The notes beneath the pieces were generated by a model. That model had not been told where the DNA came from, ran no database searches, and saw nothing but the letters and a program-made list of their open reading frames with translations. Positions 8,019 to 16,847 of a DNA stretch of 52,857 nt are shown here, piece after piece. The number at the start of each line of letters is the position of its first letter. Within the stretch, counting starts at the first letter, position 1. Source of the stretch: Mycobacteriales bacterium (GTDB lineage: Bacteria; Actinomycetota; Actinomycetes; Mycobacteriales; CADCTP01); the NCBI GenBank assembly GCA_035995165.1, contig DASYKU010000113.1:1-52857 (forward strand), read 5' to 3'. Position numbers and translations under genes: made by a program.

Positions 8019-8399
8019 ATGGTCAGACATGTGCGCCGCTGCTCTCGTACCGGTTGCCCGGATTCCGCCGTGGCCACTCTCACGTACGTGTACTCGGACT
8101 CGACCGCCGTCGTGGGCCCGCTCGCGACCTACGCCGAGCCCCACTCGTACGACCTGTGCGAGGAGCACGCCCGCCGGCTGACCGTGCCCAAGGGCTGGGA
8201 GGTCGTCCGGCACGAGGGCGAGTTCAGCCTGCCGATGCCGAGCAGCGACGACCTCGAGGCGCTGGCCGACGCGGTCCGCGAGGCGGCCCGTCCGGAGCGG
8301 CGCACGCTCGCGGTCGACGCGGGTGCCAGTACCGGCGCGAAGCAGGACCCCGGCACCGGCCGCCGCGGCCATCTCCGAGTTATCCCCAGCCCCCAGTAG
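8019..8399 (+). CDS. DUF3499 family protein
   Basis: 126 residues from ATG 8019, with GGGAGG about 10 bases upstream. The N-terminus MVRHVRRCSRTGCPDSAVATLTYVY and the motif LATYAEPHSYDLCEEHARR match the conserved core of DUF3499, a small actinobacterial family with Cys pairs (CSRTGC, DLCEEH) that suggest a zinc-binding knuckle. The last ~40 residues are variable. It precedes phosphomannomutase, an arrangement common in actinomycetes. The biochemical role is unknown. An in-frame upstream ATG at 7887 is less likely because it lacks a ribosome site and conservation. Confidence 0.85.
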   Translation: MVRHVRRCSRTGCPDSAVATLTYVYSDSTAVVGPLATYAEPHSYDLCEEHARRLTVPKGWEVVRHEGEFSLPMPSSDDLEALADAVREAARPERRTLAVDAGASTGAKQDPGTGRRGHLRVIPSPQ

Positions 8400-8426
8400 G
8401 TGGCACGGGCGGTCGCGCCCGGCCGA

Positions 8427-8432
8427 TAGGGT
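8427..8432 (+). promoter_or_regulatory. -10 box of leaderless phosphomannomutase promoter
   Basis: TAGGGT, 6 bases, then GTG at 8439. The ten bases TAGGGTCGTC recur upstream of manA at 12122. Confidence 0.65.
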
Positions 8433-8438
8433 CGTCGG

Positions 8439-9782
8439 GTGCGAGATCTGTCCTCCTTAGTCAAGGCGTACGACGTGCGCGGCACCGTGCCCGACCAGCT
8501 CGACGAGCAGGTCGCCCGGGCATTCGGGGCCGCCTTCGTGCGCGTGACCGGCGCACCGCGCATCGTTCTCGCGCATGACATGCGGGACTCCAGCGTGCCG
8601 TTGTCGGCCGCGTTCGCCGACGGCGCAACCAGCCAGGGCGCCGACGTGGTGGACGCCGGGCTGGGCTCGACCGACCTGCTCTACTTCGCCTCCGGCTCGC
8701 TCGACCTGCCCGGCGCGATGTTCACCGCCAGCCACAACCCGGCCCGCTACAACGGGATCAAGATGTGCCGGGCCGGGGCGAAGCCGGTCGGCCAGGACAC
8801 CGGCCTGCGGGAGATCCGCGCGCTGGCCGAGCAGGACCTGCCGCCGGTGGGCCCGCCCGGCCGGGTGGAGGAGCGGGACCTGCTCCCGGCATACGCGGCC
8901 TACCTGCGGGGACTGGTCGACCTGTCCGGGATCCGGCCGCTGACCGTGGTCGTCGACGCCGGCAACGGGATGGCCGGCTACACGGCCCCGGCCGTGCTGA
9001 CCGCGCCGCTGGCGGTCGTCCCGCTCTACTTCGAGCTCGACGGGACGTTCCCGAACCACGAGGCCAACCCGCTGGAGCCGGCCAACCTGCGCGACCTGCA
9101 GGCCAAGGTGGTCGAGGTCGGCGCCGACCTCGGGCTGGCCTTCGACGGCGACGCCGACCGCTGCTTCGTGGTCGACGAGCGGGGGGTCCCGGTCTCGCCG
9201 TCCGCGGTGACCGCCCTGGTCGCGGTGCGCGCGCTGGCCGACCACCCGGGCGGCACGATCATCCACAACCTGATCACCTCGCGGGCGGTGCCGGAGATCA
9301 TCCGCGAGCACGGCGGTGTCCCCGTGCGGACCCGGGTCGGGCACTCGTTCATCAAGCAGCAGATGGCCGAGAACGACGCGGTGTTCGGCGGCGAGCACTC
9401 GGCCCACTACTACTTCCAGGACTTCTGGCGGGCCGACACCGGCATGCTCGCGGCGCTGCACGTGCTGGCCGCGCTCGGCACCGCCGACGTCCCGCTCTCC
9501 ACCCTGGCCTCGGCGTACGAGCGGTACGTGGCCTCCGGGGAGATCAACTCGACCGTCACCGACGCGCCCGGGCGGACCGCCGCGGTCGAGGAGGCGTACG
9601 GGAAGCGGGACGGGGTATCGGTCGACCACCTCGACGGGCTGACCGTCTCGCTGCCCGACGGCAGCTGGTTCAACCTGCGTCCGTCCAACACCGAGCCGCT
9701 GCTGCGGCTGAACGTGGAAGCCCCCGACGAGAAGACCCTGGCCGAGCTGCGGGACGCCGTGCTGGCCCTGGTGCGAGCCTAA
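8439..9782 (+). CDS. manB: phosphomannomutase/phosphoglucomutase
   Basis: 447 residues, GTG start directly after a leaderless promoter. It interconverts mannose-6-phosphate and mannose-1-phosphate (or the glucose analogues) for GDP-mannose, glycan and cell-wall supply. All signatures of the alpha-D-phosphohexomutase family are present. These are the phosphoserine loop TASHNPARYNG (Ser98), the metal loop FDGDADRC (236-240), the sugar loop GEHSAHYYF (318-326) and the phosphate loop RPSNTEPLLRLN near the C-terminus. Length is normal. It is followed closely by Trm112, an SIS protein, a cation efflux protein and mannose-6-phosphate isomerase, forming a mannose-metabolism operon. Confidence 0.95.
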   Translation: MRDLSSLVKAYDVRGTVPDQLDEQVARAFGAAFVRVTGAPRIVLAHDMRDSSVPLSAAFADGATSQGADVVDAGLGSTDLLYFASGSLDLPGAMFTASHNPARYNGIKMCRAGAKPVGQDTGLREIRALAEQDLPPVGPPGRVEERDLLPAYAAYLRGLVDLSGIRPLTVVVDAGNGMAGYTAPAVLTAPLAVVPLYFELDGTFPNHEANPLEPANLRDLQAKVVEVGADLGLAFDGDADRCFVVDERGVPVSPSAVTALVAVRALADHPGGTIIHNLITSRAVPEIIREHGGVPVRTRVGHSFIKQQMAENDAVFGGEHSAHYYFQDFWRADTGMLAALHVLAALGTADVPLSTLASAYERYVASGEINSTVTDAPGRTAAVEEAYGKRDGVSVDHLDGLTVSLPDGSWFNLRPSNTEPLLRLNVEAPDEKTLAELRDAVLALVRA

Positions 9783-9792
9783 GGAGATGGCG

Positions 9793-9975
9793 ATGAACCT
9801 CGACCCGACGCTGCTGGAGATCCTGGCCTGCCCCGACGACCACGCGCCGCTGGAGGTGCACGAGGAGACCAACGAGCTCTGGTGCACCCAGTGCGACCGG
9901 GCCTACCCGGTGCAGGACGACATCCCGGTCCTGCTGCTGGATGAGGCCCGGCGCCGGGGCGTGCCCGCACCGTGA
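9793..9975 (+). CDS. Trm112 family protein
   Basis: 60 residues. The ATG at 9793 is preferred over the ATG at 9787 because AAGGAG (9781-9786) abuts the latter but is 6 bases from the former. The sequence MNLDPTLLEILACPDDHAPL ... LWCTQCDRAYPVQDDIPVLL is the classic small zinc-ribbon Trm112 fold, though the first zinc knuckle has one Cys and the second two. Eukaryotic Trm112 activates methyltransferases. In actinomycetes this gene sits between phosphomannomutase and the SIS protein, as here, with no proven role. Confidence 0.9.
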   Translation: MNLDPTLLEILACPDDHAPLEVHEETNELWCTQCDRAYPVQDDIPVLLLDEARRRGVPAP

Positions 9976-10007
9976 ACTGCCCCGCTGCGCAGGACGTCTG
10001 AGGTTTC

Positions 10008-11108
10008 ATGAGCATCGCACTGGACGAGTCGCTCCTGGACGACGAGCGCCGGCTGGCCGAGGCCGACCGCGGCGGGTTGCTGCGGTCGGTCGCGACCGCC
10101 GGCGCCCAGGTCCGGGAGAGCCTGGCGCTGGCCGCCGAGGCCGAGGTCCCGGCCGTGCTGGCCGGCCTCCGGCCGCGGGCCGTGCTGGTCACGGCCGACC
10201 CCGGCGCCGACGACGTCGCGGTCATGCTGGCGGCGCTCGCCGACCGGCCGGACTCGGTCGCGCCGATGGTGCGCCAGGACGGCCCGGTGCTGCCGGTCTG
10301 GGCCGGTCCGGTGGACGTCCTGCTCGCGGTCAGCGCCTCGGCGACCGCGGCCGCGCCGCCCTCGCTGGTCGAGGCGGCGGCCCGGCGCGGGCTGACCGTG
10401 TTCGGCACCGGCCCGGCCGACTCGCTGCTGCACGAGGCCTGCGGCCGCAACCGGGCGGCGTACGTGCCGCTCCCGGGCGGGCGGCACCCGCGGGCCGCGC
10501 TCTGGGCCCCGCTGGTCCCGCTGCTGCTGGCCGCGGGCGAGCTCGGCGTGGTCCCGAACCCCGGGCCGGACCTGCGCGGCTGCGCCGACCTGCTCGACGC
10601 GCTGGCCGAGCGCTGCCGACCCGGCTCGGAGACGTACGGGAACCCGGCCAAGTCGCTGGCCCTGGACCTGGCCGAGTCGGTGCCGGTGGTGATCGGCAGC
10701 ACCCCGCCCGGGGGCGCGGCCGCCCGCCGGCTCGCCGGTCTGCTGGCCGCGGCCGGCCGACCCGCGGTCTGGGGCGCCCTGCCGGTCGGGCCGCAGCGGC
10801 TGGCCGGCCTGGTCACCGCGCCGGCCGACGCCGGCCCGGACGACGACCTGTTCCGGGACCGGGTCGACGACCCGGGCCTGGTCCGGTCCCGGCTGGTGCT
10901 GGTTCGGGCGGGCGACGAGCCCGAGCAGGTCCGGGCCCAGGTCGACGAGCTGGTCGCGGACTGCGGCCGGCGCGGCGTCCCGGTCACCGAGGTGATGGCC
11001 GAGGACGCGGCCGGCCCTGTCGGCCGGCTCGCCTCGGTCGTGGCCCTGCTCGACTTCACCGCGGCGTACGTCGGGATCGCCTCCGGCACGACAGAGGAGA
11101 GTCCGTGA
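10008..11108 (+). CDS. SIS-domain protein of the phosphoglucose/phosphomannose isomerase family, probably degenerate
   Basis: 366 residues with GAGG before the ATG. The fold layout (two sugar-isomerase-like halves; a C-terminal part with DLFRDRVDDPGL and VSEVMAEDA-like segments) and operon position match the bifunctional phosphoglucose/phosphomannose isomerase family. However, the sugar-phosphate loop SGNTxET expected in the first half is replaced by SASATAAAPPS. Catalysis is therefore doubtful; it may be regulatory. It ends in a GTGA overlap with the cation efflux gene. The true isomerase function for the operon is covered by manA downstream. Confidence 0.7.
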   Translation: MSIALDESLLDDERRLAEADRGGLLRSVATAGAQVRESLALAAEAEVPAVLAGLRPRAVLVTADPGADDVAVMLAALADRPDSVAPMVRQDGPVLPVWAGPVDVLLAVSASATAAAPPSLVEAAARRGLTVFGTGPADSLLHEACGRNRAAYVPLPGGRHPRAALWAPLVPLLLAAGELGVVPNPGPDLRGCADLLDALAERCRPGSETYGNPAKSLALDLAESVPVVIGSTPPGGAAARRLAGLLAAAGRPAVWGALPVGPQRLAGLVTAPADAGPDDDLFRDRVDDPGLVRSRLVLVRAGDEPEQVRAQVDELVADCGRRGVPVTEVMAEDAAGPVGRLASVVALLDFTAAYVGIASGTTEESP

Positions 11109-12073
11109 GCGCTGAAGGCGGCACCAGGGCGATCATCGCGGCGCTGGGGGCGAACCTCGGCATCGCCGTCGCGAAGTTCGTGGGCTTCCTGCTCACCGGC
11201 TCGTCGTCGATGCTGGCCGAGTCGGCCCACTCGGTCGCCGACTCGGGCAACCAGGGCCTGCTGCTGATCGGCGGCAAGCGGGCCCGGCGGCAGGCGACCG
11301 AGAACCACCCGTTCGGCTTCGGCCGCGACCGATACTTCTACGCGTTCGTGGTCGCCCTGGTCCTGTTCACCCTCGGCTCGCTGTTCTCCCTGTACGAGGG
11401 CTACCACAAGCTGCGCGACCACGGCGCCGAGCTGGACCGCCCGCTGATCGCGGTGATCATCCTGCTGGTCGCGATCGGCCTGGAGGGCTTCTCGCTGCGC
11501 ACCGCGGTGCACGAGTCCAACGAGATCCGGGACACGTCGAGCTGGTTCCAGTTCATCCGCCGGGCCAAGGCGCCGGAGCTGCCGGTCGTGCTGCTGGAGG
11601 ACACCGCGGCGCTGCTCGGCCTGGTCTTCGCGCTGGCCGGCGTCGGGCTGTCCTGGGCCACCGGCGACGTCGTCTGGGACGCCTGGGGCACGATCATGAT
11701 CGGGCTGCTGCTCGGCGTCATCGCGATCATCCTCATCATCGAGACCAAGAGCCTGCTCATCGGCGAGGGCGCGTCCCCGCAGACGCTGGACGCGATCGTC
11801 GCGGCGCTGGTCGGGCCGGGTGTGGACCGGGTCATCCACCTGCGCACCCAGTACCTCGGGCCGGACGAGCTGCTCGTCGCGGCCAAGATCGCGGTGCCCC
11901 GCACGACCGTGATCGAGCGGGTCGCCACCGCCATCGACGACGCGGAGCGGCGTGTCCGCCAGGCGGTCCCGGAGGCCCGGCTGATCTACTTGGAGCCCGA
12001 CCTGGAACGCCCGGCCGGCCGCCGGGCGGTCGGCGCCGACCCCGACACGCCGGAGTTCGAGCACTCGCCGTGA
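11105..12073 (+). CDS. cation diffusion facilitator (CDF) transporter
   Basis: 322 residues from GTG at 11105, overlapping the previous stop (GTGA). Several hydrophobic segments cover residues ~7-220, including the family helix LAESAHSVADSGNQGLLLIG, whose His and Asp are typical metal ligands. A later helix carries LLEDTAALLGLVFA. The C-terminal ~90 residues are the soluble cytoplasmic domain (LDAIVAALVGPGVDRVIHLRTQYLGPDELLVAAKI). The family exports Zn, Fe, Co or Mn in exchange for protons. The substrate cannot be read from the sequence. Its place inside a sugar-phosphate operon is conserved in actinomycetes; a link through the metal need of phosphomannose isomerase is only a guess. Confidence 0.88.
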   Translation: MSAEGGTRAIIAALGANLGIAVAKFVGFLLTGSSSMLAESAHSVADSGNQGLLLIGGKRARRQATENHPFGFGRDRYFYAFVVALVLFTLGSLFSLYEGYHKLRDHGAELDRPLIAVIILLVAIGLEGFSLRTAVHESNEIRDTSSWFQFIRRAKAPELPVVLLEDTAALLGLVFALAGVGLSWATGDVVWDAWGTIMIGLLLGVIAIILIIETKSLLIGEGASPQTLDAIVAALVGPGVDRVIHLRTQYLGPDELLVAAKIAVPRTTVIERVATAIDDAERRVRQAVPEARLIYLEPDLERPAGRRAVGADPDTPEFEHSP

Positions 12074-12121
12074 ACAGCCCGGTACGGCCCGAAATGGGTA
12101 ATGTCGGTAAGGGCGGTCGGG

Positions 12122-12127
12122 TAGGGT
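12122..12127 (+). promoter_or_regulatory. -10 box of leaderless manA promoter
   Basis: TAGGGT lies 8 bases before GTG 12136, in the same TAGGGTCGTC context as at 8427. It suggests manA also has its own promoter inside or after the cation efflux gene. Confidence 0.55.
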
Positions 12128-12135
12128 CGTCCGCC

Positions 12136-13344
12136 GTGCGGACGACACCAGTCGACGCCCGGACCGCGGACCTGCTGGACAACCCGGTTCGGCCGTACGC
12201 GTGGGGTTCGACCACCGAGATCCCCCGCCTGCTCGGCGTCCCGCCGACCGGCCGGCCGCAGGCCGAGCTCTGGATGGGTGCGCACCCCGCGACGCCGTCG
12301 CTGCTGCGCTCCGGCGGCTCGCTGACCAAGCGGATCGAGGCCGACCCGACCGGGATGCTCTCGGCCCCGGTGGTGCGCCGGTTCGGCGCCCGGCTGCCGT
12401 TCCTCATGAAGATCATCGCGGCCGAGCGCCCGCTCTCGCTGCAGGCCCACCCGAACCTCGACCAGGCCAAGGCCGGGTACGCCGACGAGCAGCAGCGCCG
12501 CGTCCCGCTCGACTCCCCCGAGCGCAGCTACGTCGACCCCAACCACAAGCCGGAGCTGCTCTGCGCGCTGACGTCGTTCGAGGCGCTGTGCGGCTTCCGC
12601 GCGCTGCCGGACACGATGCGGCTGCTCTCGTCGCTGGCGCCGGCCGTGCCCGCGCTCGGCAAGTACGTCGAGGCGTTGCAGGCCCGGCCCGACCACGAGG
12701 GTCTGCGGGAGGTCGTCACCGGGCTGCTCACCGTGCCGGCGGATCGGCGCCGCCGGCTGGTCGACTCAGTCGTGGCCGCCTGCGCGGGCGGGTCGGCGGA
12801 GTTCCCGGTCGAGTTCGCGACCGCGGTCGAGCTGGGGCAGGCGTACCCGGACGATCCCGGGGTGGTGCTCGCGCTGCTGCTCAACCGGCTCACGCTGCGG
12901 CCGGGCGAGGCGATGTTCCTGGCCGCCGGCAACGTGCACTGCTACCTGCGCGGCACGGCGGTCGAGGTGATGGCCAACTCCGACAACGTGCTGCGCGGCG
13001 GGTTCACCTCCAAGCACATCGACGTGCCCGAGCTGCTGCGGGCCATGGACGTCAGCGACGGGCCCGCGCCGACGATGACGCCGAAGCCGTGCGGGCCGGG
13101 GCACGCGGCGTACCGGCCGCCCGTGCCGGACTTCCGGCTGGACGTGCTCCAGCTCGCGGCCGAGCCGGTCGAGATCGGGGTCACCGGGCCGCGGATCGTG
13201 CTGACCGTCGAGGGCAAGGCGGTCGTGCAGGCCGGGCCGCAGTTGCTCACGCTGCCGCGGGGGGCGTCGGCGTGGCTGCCGGCCGGACTGGACGCAACCG
13301 TCCACGGCACCGGCACGCTCGTCGCCGCCACCACCAACCTCTGA
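12136..13344 (+). CDS. manA: mannose-6-phosphate isomerase, class I
   Basis: 402 residues from GTG 12136. The start at 12070 would add 22 unconserved residues and overlap the previous gene; the internal GTG sits just after a TAGGGT -10 box. It converts fructose-6-phosphate to mannose-6-phosphate, a zinc-dependent cupin reaction feeding the mutase of the same operon. Visible signatures: the N-terminal NPVRPYAWGSTTEIP, the zinc-site motifs LQAHPN, DPNHKPELLCAL and GNVHCYLRGTAVEVMANSDN, and FTSKHIDVPELLR. Length is normal. It converges on the large repeat protein gene, with a hairpin between. Confidence 0.93.
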   Translation: MRTTPVDARTADLLDNPVRPYAWGSTTEIPRLLGVPPTGRPQAELWMGAHPATPSLLRSGGSLTKRIEADPTGMLSAPVVRRFGARLPFLMKIIAAERPLSLQAHPNLDQAKAGYADEQQRRVPLDSPERSYVDPNHKPELLCALTSFEALCGFRALPDTMRLLSSLAPAVPALGKYVEALQARPDHEGLREVVTGLLTVPADRRRRLVDSVVAACAGGSAEFPVEFATAVELGQAYPDDPGVVLALLLNRLTLRPGEAMFLAAGNVHCYLRGTAVEVMANSDNVLRGGFTSKHIDVPELLRAMDVSDGPAPTMTPKPCGPGHAAYRPPVPDFRLDVLQLAAEPVEIGVTGPRIVLTVEGKAVVQAGPQLLTLPRGASAWLPAGLDATVHGTGTLVAATTNL

Positions 13345-13349
13345 CTGCC

Positions 13350-13372
13350 GCTCAGTTTCGGGGCTACTGAGC
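13350..13372. terminator. bidirectional hairpin between manA and the repeat protein gene
   Basis: GCTCAGT (13350-13356) and ACTGAGC (13366-13372) form a 7-bp stem with a 9-base loop in the 27-base gap between converging genes. The right arm overlaps the minus-strand stop codon (complement of 13372-13374). Confidence 0.55.
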
Positions 13373-16300
13373 TAGACCGAGCCGACGGAGCGGCGGACGA
13401 GTTCGTCGACGCGGCGCGCGAGCTCCTCGTCCTCCAGCTCCACCGGACCGAGCGTCTCGGCCCAGGTCCGCTTCGCGCCGGTGCTGTCGGCCCACTCCAG
13501 CGCGCCGCTCCAGCGCTGTCGCCCACCGCCGGCCGGCTCGACCAGCGCGACCTGCATCGCATACCGGGCCGATCGGATCTGGACACCGGCGACGCCGCCG
13601 GCCGAGGTGATCGAGTGGGCTTCGTACCCCAGCGACCGCAGCAGCCTGGCCAGCCCGGCCGGCGACGCGACGTCGTCGCCGTACGAGTCGCGGCTGACCA
13701 GGGTCGCGCCCTCCCAGGGCGGGCTGCAGAGGAAGCGTGCCTCACCCGGGAACGTACGGTCGGCGAGGCCGGACTCGAGCAGCCCGCGCGTCTCCCGGGC
13801 CAGGTCGGTGACGGCGGTGAGCACCTGCTCGACCGCGGTGAGCAACGCGCCGAGCCGCTGCGGCGCGGACGGCCCGTTCGCGACGACCAGCGCGGCCTGC
13901 AGGTGCCGGCGGGCGGCCTCGACCTGCCGCGAGATCACCGCGGCGGCCGGCTCGTCCAGCGGCGCCTCCAGGACCGGCCGCGCGGCCTGCGCGGGCTCGG
14001 GCGCACCGATCGGATACACCGCGACGCCGTCCCCGGCAGCCGACGCCCCCGGCACCGGCTCGGCCGTCCAGACCGGAAGGTCGGGCCGCGCGAACGCGGC
14101 GGCGCCACTGAGATCGGCACCGGTGAGCGGATCGCTCCACTCGCCGGACGGTTCCGCGGCCCACGGGTCGGCGGCTGCCGGCATCCGGACCTCTCCTGTC
14201 ATCGGGGCTGACTCGTCCTCACGGACCGGCGGGACCAGGCTGAGTGAACGCGGCTCGGCCGAGACGGTGTCGCCGTGCCAGCCCGCGCCGTCCGGGTCCT
14301 CGACCGGGACCGTCAGCCGCTCGGCCGCCTGGGCCGCCGCGACCGTACGGATCGGGTGGCCGGGGTCGTCCTCGTCGTCCGGGTCGACCACGATCCAGCC
14401 GGCGAGCGCGGCGGTCTTGGCCGGCGAGGCCCAGCCGCGCAGTCCCTCGCCGTCGACATCCTCCGGCGTGTACGGGTCGGCCGGGGCGTCCTCGACCTCC
14501 GGCTCCGCCTCGTCCTGCGGCTCGTCGGCCCGCGCGTGCTCCCCGATGCTCGCGACGGGCTCTGTCGCCTCCACGGCCTCGGCACTCCCCCGCGGAGCAG
14601 CGACCTCTCCGACCTCACTGATCCCCTGCGGCGCAGGGCTGTCCTCGGATCCGCCGATCTCTCGCGGCGTCGCGGTCTCTTCGGTCTCGAGCGTTCTCCA
14701 CAGAGCAGGGGCCTCTTCGACCTCATCGATCCCTTGCGGCGCAGGCGTCTCCTCGGTCCCGTGGATTTCCTCCGGAGCAGCGGTCTCTTCGGTCTCGGAG
14801 GTTCCCCACGGAGCAGGCGTCTCTTCGAACTCACTGATCCCTTGCGGCGCAGGGATCTCTTCGGATCCGCCGACACCTCGGGGCGTAGCGGCGCCTTCGC
14901 TTTCGCGGATTCCCTGCGGAGCGGCGGTCTCTTCGGTCTCGGAGATCCCCTGCGGAGCAGCGATCTCGTCGAACCCACTGATCCCCTGCGGCGCAGTGGT
15001 TTCTTCGGTTCCAGCGATCCCCCAAGGCGCAGGCACCTCTGGGGTCCCATAGATCTCTTGCGGCGCTGCCGTTTCATGGATCGCGGAGGTCTGTCCGTGA
15101 ACTGAGGTCTCTGAAGGAGGCTCAGCGGTTTCTCGCGCCTCGCCCTCGGACTGCTCAGCCGTCCGTCCGGACGGCTCGGGCTCGGCGACCCCGGGCGCGG
15201 GCGTCTCGCCTGACCCTGCGGTCTCCGGGGCCGCTGCTGTCTCGCCCCTCCCAGCAGCCACGGGCGCCGGGATTCCGTGGCGGGCCGGTCCTGTGGAGCG
15301 CGTGTCGTCTGCCGTCGCCGGGACCGGACGGGGCCTCCGCAGGGGAGTCGCCCAGGCGCGCAGGCCCGCGCCATCGAGGGCTTCCGGGTCGGGTTCGCCC
15401 AGCGGTTCGTCCGGCGGCTGGGCGGCCGCAAGGCCAAGACCGTCGACGTCCTCCAACATCGCCGGACCCTCGTCGGCGAGACCCGCCGGATCGTCGTCGA
15501 GCTCCTCGACCGACTCCTCCGCGGCCGTCGGCGCCCCCAGCCCGAGCCCGACCTCGGCGTCCTGTCGATCGGCAGCACCCGGCACTCCCGCGCCCTGCGC
15601 CGGGATCCCGGGCGCGTCGGTGCTCGCGGCCTGGGTGGAACCGTCCAGAGTCGCGATCTCGTCAGCAGACCCGACCCATGCCACGTCCGGAGCACCCGCG
15701 GAAGCCAGCGGGCCGGCGCTCGGCGCCGGAACCCCCCGCGCGTCGGTGTCGCTCGCCGGGGACGACACGGCGCTCCGCGCCGGGACTCCGCGCGCATCCG
15801 CGTCGGAGGCGCCCATAGGCACGCTCTGCGCGCGAATCCCGTGGGCGCCCGTGTCCGCCGCGGGCTCCGGCCTAGCCCCCTGCGCCCCGTGCGCATCCGT
15901 GCCGGCGGTGAACGGAGACGCGCTCTGTGCGGGGCCGTGGGCGTCGGTATCGGCGGACGCCGGAGGCATCGCGCTCTGTGCGGGGATTCCGTGGGCGTCG
16001 GTGTCAGCCACAGGTGCCACAGCGTTCTGCGCCGGAATCCCGTGCGCATCTGTGTCGGCGGCGGCCGGAGGCGCGCTCTGGACGGGGACTCCGTGGGCGT
16101 CGGTGTCAGCCGCAGGTGCCGCCACAGCGTTCTGCGTCGGAATCCCGTGCGCATCCGTGTCGGCGGCGGCCGGAGCCGCGCTCTGCGCCGGAATCCCGTG
16201 GGGGTCGGTGTCAGCCGGGGGCGGCAATACAGCGCTCTGTGCGGGGATTCCGTGCGGGTCCGTGGCCGGCGCGGCTCCGGACAGCGGATCCGCCGCGCCG

Positions 16301-16770
16301 GTGTGCGCAGCACCCGGCCGACCCCTCGGCCGCGGCGCCACCGCCGTACCCGCCTCGTCGTCGACGGTGAACGCCCGCGGCGGCACCTCGACGAACGCGT
16401 CCGGCCACGTCGTCGCGCCCGACCGCGGTGCCGGCGGCCCGACCCGCGTCCCCCGGTCCAGCGCCCCGTACGCCGAGTGCAGCAGCCCGAGCGTGCCCCG
16501 CGCCGCCGACGCCGCCTCGTCCAGCAGCGCGGCCGTGCGCTCGGCCCGCAACCGCCCGAACCCGGCGATCATCGGGTCCTCGGGCAGGTGCCCCGGCACC
16601 GGCCGCAGCGCGTCGGCGAGGTCGGCGCAGGTGTCCGACAGCGTCCGGGCCGCGCTGATCAGCGCCTGCACCCGCTGCCGTACCTGTTCGAACGCCTCGT
16701 CGTCGGATCCGACCACCCCGGCGGGATCGTCGGCGGCCGAGCCGAGCACGTCGCTCAGGCGTTCCTGCAC
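13372..16770 (-). CDS. 1132-residue repeat-rich protein of unknown function
   Basis: The start chosen is GTG 16770 with GGGAG 4 bases upstream; an ATG at 16851 is in frame but would overlap the MerR gene. Three parts are visible. (1) Residues ~1-110 are helical and non-repetitive (FEQVRQRVQALISAARTL ... LLDEAASAARGTLGLLHSAYG). (2) About 800 residues are low-complexity, with two unrelated 13-14-residue repeat families (DTDAHGIPAQSA type and EETAAPQGISE type) and acidic linkers. (3) Residues ~930-1132 form a well-ordered domain with a helical hairpin and a beta-rich end (GVAGVQIRSARYAMQVALVEPAGG, RRWSGALEWAD-like). No membrane helix or catalytic motif is recognised. The ordered ends flanking a spacer suggest a bridging or scaffolding protein. 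The family is not recognised. Confidence 0.75.
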   Translation of the reverse strand: MQERLSDVLGSAADDPAGVVGSDDEAFEQVRQRVQALISAARTLSDTCADLADALRPVPGHLPEDPMIAGFGRLRAERTAALLDEAASAARGTLGLLHSAYGALDRGTRVGPPAPRSGATTWPDAFVEVPPRAFTVDDEAGTAVAPRPRGRPGAAHTGAADPLSGAAPATDPHGIPAQSAVLPPPADTDPHGIPAQSAAPAAADTDAHGIPTQNAVAAPAADTDAHGVPVQSAPPAAADTDAHGIPAQNAVAPVADTDAHGIPAQSAMPPASADTDAHGPAQSASPFTAGTDAHGAQGARPEPAADTGAHGIRAQSVPMGASDADARGVPARSAVSSPASDTDARGVPAPSAGPLASAGAPDVAWVGSADEIATLDGSTQAASTDAPGIPAQGAGVPGAADRQDAEVGLGLGAPTAAEESVEELDDDPAGLADEGPAMLEDVDGLGLAAAQPPDEPLGEPDPEALDGAGLRAWATPLRRPRPVPATADDTRSTGPARHGIPAPVAAGRGETAAAPETAGSGETPAPGVAEPEPSGRTAEQSEGEARETAEPPSETSVHGQTSAIHETAAPQEIYGTPEVPAPWGIAGTEETTAPQGISGFDEIAAPQGISETEETAAPQGIRESEGAATPRGVGGSEEIPAPQGISEFEETPAPWGTSETEETAAPEEIHGTEETPAPQGIDEVEEAPALWRTLETEETATPREIGGSEDSPAPQGISEVGEVAAPRGSAEAVEATEPVASIGEHARADEPQDEAEPEVEDAPADPYTPEDVDGEGLRGWASPAKTAALAGWIVVDPDDEDDPGHPIRTVAAAQAAERLTVPVEDPDGAGWHGDTVSAEPRSLSLVPPVREDESAPMTGEVRMPAAADPWAAEPSGEWSDPLTGADLSGAAAFARPDLPVWTAEPVPGASAAGDGVAVYPIGAPEPAQAARPVLEAPLDEPAAAVISRQVEAARRHLQAALVVANGPSAPQRLGALLTAVEQVLTAVTDLARETRGLLESGLADRTFPGEARFLCSPPWEGATLVSRDSYGDDVASPAGLARLLRSLGYEAHSITSAGGVAGVQIRSARYAMQVALVEPAGGGRQRWSGALEWADSTGAKRTWAETLGPVELEDEELARRVDELVRRSVGSV
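14570..15065 (-). repeat. about 12 degenerate ~40-bp repeats encoding EETAAPQGISE-like units
   Basis: Units of 13-14 codons recur with drift in the 1132-residue protein gene. The segment uses A/T at third positions (GAA, CCT, GGA, TCT) much more than neighbouring genes, so it stands out in composition as well as in repetition. Confidence 0.85.
15715..16265 (-). repeat. about 11 degenerate ~40-60-bp repeats encoding DTDAHGIPAQSA-like units
   Basis: A second, unrelated repeat family in the same gene. The core codons for TDAHGIPAQ are well kept while the spacers between cores vary in length and sequence. Confidence 0.85.
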
Positions 16771-16847
16771 GTCGCTCCCGTCGCGGTCGGGGAAGGGCCG
16801 GGAAGTCCCGGGTGTCCGGCATACTCTCGCGCCCGCCGGGCCAAGGT

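Noticed and set aside
9779-12148. 789-codon minus-strand frame opposite the SIS and cation efflux genes
   Set aside because: Composition-driven frame; the plus-strand genes have ribosome sites, overlaps and family motifs.
15715-16265. Possible CRISPR or iteron array
   Set aside because: The units are degenerate, keep a codon frame and encode a protein repeat; spacers are not unique sequences between identical repeats.
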